NCBI GenBank assembly: GCA_021648045.1
Contig: JAKITM010000099.1
Coordinates: 1 to 8,886 of the forward strand
Source of the DNA: Lysobacterales bacterium
GTDB lineage: Bacteria; Pseudomonadota; Gammaproteobacteria; Xanthomonadales; SZUA-36
Reading direction: 5' to 3'
DNA: 8,886 nt
The number at the start of each line of letters is the position of its first letter. The stretch's first letter is position 1. Shown here piece after piece: positions 6,220-8,886 of this stretch. The position numbers and the translations under genes were made by a program. The notes beneath the pieces were generated by a model. The model did not search any database and was not told the origin of the DNA. It saw nothing but the letters and a program-made list of their open reading frames with translations.

Positions 6220-6862
6220 ACAACACGGCTGTCCGCTTTGCGAGTCAATCGACAGCCAGCCCTACTATCGAGATAAACGGGAATACTATCGCTGCCAAAC
6301 TTGCACGCTTGTATTTGTGTTGCCACAATACCACTTAACTTCTGCAGAAGAAAAAGCGTTGTATGACCAACATGAGAACTCAGCAACTGACTCAGGATAT
6401 CGAAAGTTTCTCGGGCGTATGTTTGCCCCACTCTCACAACAGTTGAGCCCCCAGAGTAACGGCCTTGATTTCGGCTCAGGCCCCGGACCCACCCTCGCGC
6501 TTATGTTTGAGGAAGCTGGGCATAAAATGAAAATTTATGACCCATTTTATGCAACTGATCGTTCCGTGTTCGACTTAAAATATGAATTTATTACTGCAAC
6601 TGAAGTGCTTGAGCACCTGCACCATCCGGGAAAAGAACTGGATTTGCTCTGGTCATGCTTAAAACAAGGTGGCGTACTGGGCATTATGACCAAACGGGCG
6701 CTGAATCACTCGGCTTTTGCCTCCTGGCATTATAAAAATGACCCTACGCATGTGTGTTTTTTTGCAATTGAAACCTTTCAATGGTTAGCTAGAAAGTGGG
6801 ATGCCGTCTTAACAGTGCAAACTAATGATGTAGTGATACTAATAAAGAACGAGTCATTTTAA
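6188..6862 (+). CDS. Class I SAM-dependent methyltransferase with N-terminal zinc ribbon
   Basis: A 224-residue protein. An N-terminal CPLC (15-18) and CQTC (36-39) form a likely four-Cys zinc ribbon. The Rossmann methyltransferase domain follows: motif I LDFGSGPGP (93-101), YDP (117-119) at the end of the second strand, TEVLEHLHHPG (138-148), typical of the Methyltransf_11/23 type, and GGVLGIMT (161-168). A late motif HYKNDPTHVCFF (181-192) resembles the D-P-x-H-V segment seen in this subfamily. The substrate is unknown. The ATG at 6188 lies inside the GFA gene (32-base overlap). An alternative start is TTG at 6212, preceded by a GGA, which would shorten the overlap to 8 bases and keep the zinc ribbon. 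Confidence 0.85.
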   Translation: MVQDPGNILIKQHGCPLCESIDSQPYYRDKREYYRCQTCTLVFVLPQYHLTSAEEKALYDQHENSATDSGYRKFLGRMFAPLSQQLSPQSNGLDFGSGPGPTLALMFEEAGHKMKIYDPFYATDRSVFDLKYEFITATEVLEHLHHPGKELDLLWSCLKQGGVLGIMTKRALNHSAFASWHYKNDPTHVCFFAIETFQWLARKWDAVLTVQTNDVVILIKNESF

Positions 6863-6886
6863 CACCTCATTTAATAAACGACTGAA

Positions 6887-6910
6887 AAGTGCCACGACAC
6901 TTCTAGAGTG
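6887..6910. terminator. Weak dyad between convergent genes
   Basis: AAGTG (6887-6891) and CACTT (6898-6902) can form a 5-base-pair stem with a 6-base loop. The same CACT can alternatively pair with AGTG at 6907-6910 around TCTAG. It lies between the convergent methyltransferase and membrane-protein genes, where a bidirectional terminator would be expected, but there is no T-run and the stems are short. Confidence 0.25.
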
Positions 6911-6948
6911 ATTATTATCTCGCCAGAAATAAGAAAATCTTGAATGGT

Positions 6949-7566
6949 CTAGGCACCATTTCGCTGCTTGTATGCGTTCCCGAAGACAAATATCGAACCA
7001 TAAAACACAATCATATAGCCCAACAACTCAATACCTTCCTGAATGACTGTCTTGTGTATTTCATCGTAGTCATCCCCCATTACTGCCCGCCACATGAAAC
7101 CAGATCCGAAAATTCGACTAAATATTAAAATAATAACCAAGCCTTGAATGATGTATGCAAATGGCGCACTATTCATATGCAATAACAGCGGAAGCTTTAC
7201 TGTAGCTTTTTGTTTTACTGAAAAATAAATAGCCGCAGCCGATACACTCAAGGCAGGATAAAGCCAGAAGCCTTTTCGAATGTTATCAAGCAAGCCATCG
7301 GCCTCCCGAATAGCCATTGCAGCAAACAGACCGGCAACTAGGATAAAAAAGCCACGCGAACGGGGATCATATTTAGCAGCGAAACCGAATAATATCGCTG
7401 ATGTCAGAATGCATAGCTTATGACTTACCTCAGTAATTGACCACTCACTATTACCGCGTATCAACAATTCGGAATCCATACTCACGATTACAATCGAAAG
7501 CAGTATCAGTGAAACCAACAAGGCCAACCTAAGTAGTAAGCTGGTAAATGTATTTATTTCTTGCAC
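6949..7566 (-). CDS. Unrecognised integral membrane protein with about six spans
   Basis: A 205-residue protein with hydrophobic segments at about 8-29, 48-65, 72-87, 99-117, 135-155 and 177-196. I do not recognise the family. Two charged motifs sit at membrane boundaries and look conserved in character: READGLLD (87-94), just after span 3 and followed by the aromatic-rich GFWLYP, and EGIELLGY (177-184) at the start of span 6. A third polar stretch, MGDDYDEIHK (163-172), lies between spans 5 and 6. Acidic residues beside membrane spans could suit ion or metal handling, but that is speculation. The start is taken as GTG at 7566 because AGAGGA lies 6 bases before it; the upstream in-frame TTG at 7596 has no such signal. 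The gene is convergent with the methyltransferase gene and divergent from the S9 peptidase remnant. Confidence 0.8.
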   Translation of the reverse strand: MQEINTFTSLLLRLALLVSLILLSIVIVSMDSELLIRGNSEWSITEVSHKLCILTSAILFGFAAKYDPRSRGFFILVAGLFAAMAIREADGLLDNIRKGFWLYPALSVSAAAIYFSVKQKATVKLPLLLHMNSAPFAYIIQGLVIILIFSRIFGSGFMWRAVMGDDYDEIHKTVIQEGIELLGYMIVFYGSIFVFGNAYKQRNGA

Positions 7567-7572
7567 TAGAAG

Positions 7573-7578
7573 TCCTCT
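7573..7578 (-). promoter_or_regulatory. Ribosome binding site deciding the GTG start at 7566
   Basis: AGAGGA on the minus strand with a 6-base spacer to GTG 7566-7564. It is one of the strongest Shine-Dalgarno matches in the window and falls inside the longer TTG-initiated frame, so the shorter protein is preferred. Confidence 0.75.
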
Positions 7579-7605
7579 TTGTTCTGAATAAAACAATATA
7601 GTTCT

Positions 7606-7611
7606 ATTATA
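7606..7611 (-). promoter_or_regulatory. Candidate -10 element for the six-span membrane protein gene
   Basis: A perfect TATAAT on the minus strand lies 39 bases before the GTG start. It would give a leader of about 30 bases that contains the AGAGGA ribosome binding site. No good -35 is seen at 16-18 bases. Confidence 0.4.
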
Positions 7612-7683
7612 TTCGATAAGGTTAAGACTATGAGGCTGATCATTCGAATTATCCTTCAGCAGCTAAAACTCTGGCATACTGCC

Positions 7684-7689
7684 TATAAT
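7684..7689 (+). promoter_or_regulatory. Candidate -10 element for the S9 peptidase remnant
   Basis: A perfect TATAAT 39 bases before the ATG at 7729, with a TG two bases upstream. The -35 region is poor. Its position downstream of the ATG at 7630 is a further reason to start the protein at 7729. Confidence 0.4.
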
Positions 7690-7728
7690 CTAGCCTGTAA
7701 CTCAGGCATTTATTACGGGAATAAAAAA

Positions 7729-8250
7729 ATGGAATATTTATTTTTATCACTGCTACTGATCAGTTTCGGCATCCATGCCCAATCCGACCTCGGCTACCAA
7801 ACCCCGCCTAAAATCATGGCCGACCTAGTAGACGCCCCGCGTAGGCCAGGAGCAACCATTTCAGATGATAAACGCTGGGTGGCTTTACTGCACCGGCCTG
7901 GCGCCCAAAGCATCAGCGAGCTAGCACAACCTGAAGAAAAGCTGGCTGGGCTGCGGATTAATTCTGCGATATTTGCACCCAGCCGCTCCACCGGCTATAC
8001 CGGCATTGAACTTCGGTCGTTGCAAGATGATAAGAGAATTCTTCTGGCAGATTTGCCTGAAGGTAAAGTCATGAATGTCAGTTTTTCGCCAAATTCGAAA
8101 AACTTGGCTTTTATTTTAGAAAATGCTGATGGCTTGTCATTATGGAACTACAACCTTAAGGCTGGGAAAACCCGTCGGATAGCCGATAATTATATTAATG
8201 CCTCCCTGGGTGGCAGAAAATATCGGTGGAAAATTGCTGAGGCGGAGTAA
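7729..8250 (+). pseudogene. N-terminal fragment of an S9-family (prolyl oligopeptidase-like) peptidase
   Basis: A 173-residue product with a signal peptide (hydrophobic 3-16, cleavage likely after HA at 17) and then the typical start of large secreted S9 peptidases: LGYQTPPKIMADLVDAP (21-37), WVALLHRPG (50-58), ISELAQPEEKLAGLRIN (62-78), YTGIEL (90-95), and beta-propeller-like repeats including VSFSPNSKNLAFIL (117-130). Relatives run to roughly 700-800 residues and carry the Ser-Asp-His hydrolase domain at the C-terminus. Here the frame stops at TAA 8248-8250, shortly after YINASLGGRKYRW, and neither other plus frame continues the homology before the next gene at 8358. The rest has therefore been deleted, not merely frameshifted. 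The start at 7729 has GGGA (7717-7720) 8 bases upstream; an ATG at 7630 would bury the signal peptide. The product might still be exported, but it cannot be a peptidase. Confidence 0.75.
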
Positions 8251-8298
8251 CAAATCCCAAAGTTTCCAGCCACAGGGCAATCACAAAATGTTTCACTT

Positions 8299-8335
8299 TC
8301 CCGGCCTTCGAGCCGGGATATCCTAAACGCTAGGA
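8299..8335. repeat. Tandem hairpins between the peptidase remnant and the metallopeptidase gene
   Basis: Hairpin 1 has arms TCCCGGC (8299-8305) and GCCGGGA (8312-8318), a perfect 7-base-pair GC-rich stem around CTTCGA, a UUCG-like loop. Hairpin 2 follows at once with TCCTA (8321-8325) and TAGGA (8331-8335) around AACGC. No T-run follows on either strand, so an intrinsic terminator is not clear. REP-like extragenic palindromes or a protective 3' structure are alternatives. Confidence 0.55.
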
Positions 8336-8357
8336 ATTATTTGTGGGCTAAAATTTC

Positions 8358-8886
8358 ATGCTTTTTGTTATCTTAACTACATTAGGGCTTATAGTAATCT
8401 TCGGTCCACAGCTGTGGGCGAAGCGTACATTTAAAAAGTATTCGGCTGAGCAGCCAGATATGCGCGGAACTGGAGGTGAGTTAGCGCGACACCTTATTGA
8501 TCGTTACAAGCTAACTGGCGTGATGGTTGAAGAAACAGATCACGGAGATCATTATGATCCTGAGGCGAAAGCAGTGCGTTTGAGTCCCGCTAATTTTAAC
8601 GGCAAATCGTTAACAGCAGTGGCAGTGGCAGCCCATGAGGTTGGTCATGCAATTCAAGACAAACAAAATAGTCCGCTGTTAAAAAACCGATCTAAGTGGA
8701 TAGAGTTTTCTCAACTCACCGAAAAGCTTGCGTCAATGGCGATGGTCGCCATGCCATTTCTTGCACTCTTTTCTAAATCACCTATGTTAACCGGGCTGAT
8801 TATTCTTTTAGCAGTTGGTAGTATGTTTGTAACAACTATTGTGCATTTAATTACCTTACCTGTTGAGCTGGATGCGAGTTTTAAAA
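8358..8886 (+). CDS. YugP-type zinc metallopeptidase, partial (3' end beyond the window)
   Basis: A frame open from ATG 8358 to the window edge (176 codons). It is a membrane-bound neutral zinc peptidase of the YugP / Zn_peptidase_2 family. An N-terminal hydrophobic span (1-18) is followed by a soluble part with TGGELARHLID (38-48), HYDPEAKAVRLSP (65-77) and the zinc motif HEVGH (93-97; zinc ligands His93 and His97, catalytic Glu94). Two further spans lie at about 126-139 and 143-166, then LPVELDASF (167-175), whose Glu170 is the likely third zinc ligand. The active site is thus complete inside the window. Family members are cytoplasmic-membrane proteins whose substrates are poorly known. The start is fixed by an in-frame TAA at 8349-8351; the ribosome binding site is weak. 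Confidence 0.9.
   Translation, partial: MLFVILTTLGLIVIFGPQLWAKRTFKKYSAEQPDMRGTGGELARHLIDRYKLTGVMVEETDHGDHYDPEAKAVRLSPANFNGKSLTAVAVAAHEVGHAIQDKQNSPLLKNRSKWIEFSQLTEKLASMAMVAMPFLALFSKSPMLTGLIILLAVGSMFVTTIVHLITLPVELDASFK

Noticed and set aside
7596..7605. Third HipB-like half-site (ATATAGTT) upstream of the six-span membrane protein
   Set aside because: Only eight AT-rich bases match, without dyad partner, so chance occurrence is likely.
7630..7728. ATG at 7630 as the start of the S9 peptidase fragment
   Set aside because: It would place 33 extra residues before a clear signal peptide, has no good ribosome binding site, and lies upstream of the best -10 element.

Overview
The window looks like ordinary chromosome from a gammaproteobacterium, probably a free-living aquatic one. 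The reasons are a Gram-negative pdxH, a YbdG-type mechanosensitive channel, a lipoprotein with a classical lipobox, a DUF4399 periplasmic protein, a YugP-type peptidase and moderate, slightly AT-rich composition. No rRNA, tRNA, CRISPR array, insertion sequence or phage gene is visible. The genus cannot be fixed from the sequence alone.

Layout from left to right. 1-958 (minus) is a DUF389 multi-pass membrane protein that runs off the left edge. 1172-2655 (minus) is a two-gene hipB-hipA toxin-antitoxin module, with its own palindromic operator and an apparently leaderless promoter at about 2655-2720. From 2858 everything up to 6862 is on the plus strand: pdxH (pyridoxamine phosphate oxidase), an unrecognised lipoprotein, a YbdG-like MscS-family channel, a secreted His-rich DUF4399 protein, a GFA-fold zinc protein, and a zinc-ribbon SAM methyltransferase that overlaps it by 32 bases. 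6949-7566 (minus) is an unrecognised protein with about six membrane spans. 7729-8250 (plus) is the signal peptide and N-terminal part of an S9-family peptidase that stops long before its catalytic domain. 8358 to the right edge is the start of a membrane-bound YugP-type zinc metallopeptidase with an HEVGH motif. No gap between genes exceeds about 215 bases.

How the genes work together. Only hipBA is a clear functional unit: the stop of hipB lies 2 bases before the GTG start of hipA, and a 12-base perfect palindrome fills the spacer of their promoter, as expected for an autorepressed antitoxin. The methyltransferase is probably translated together with the GFA gene. The other genes look like independent housekeeping or envelope functions (vitamin B6, osmotic protection, envelope proteins and proteases).

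The points most worth a second look are the hipBA control region and leaderless start, the altered Gly-rich loop of this HipA (Ala-Val-Ser in place of Ser-x-Ser), a long imperfect inverted repeat across the hipA stop codon, the decayed or repurposed S9 peptidase with tandem hairpins behind it, and the unnamed six-span membrane protein. I did not find convincing evidence of a wholly new multi-gene system.
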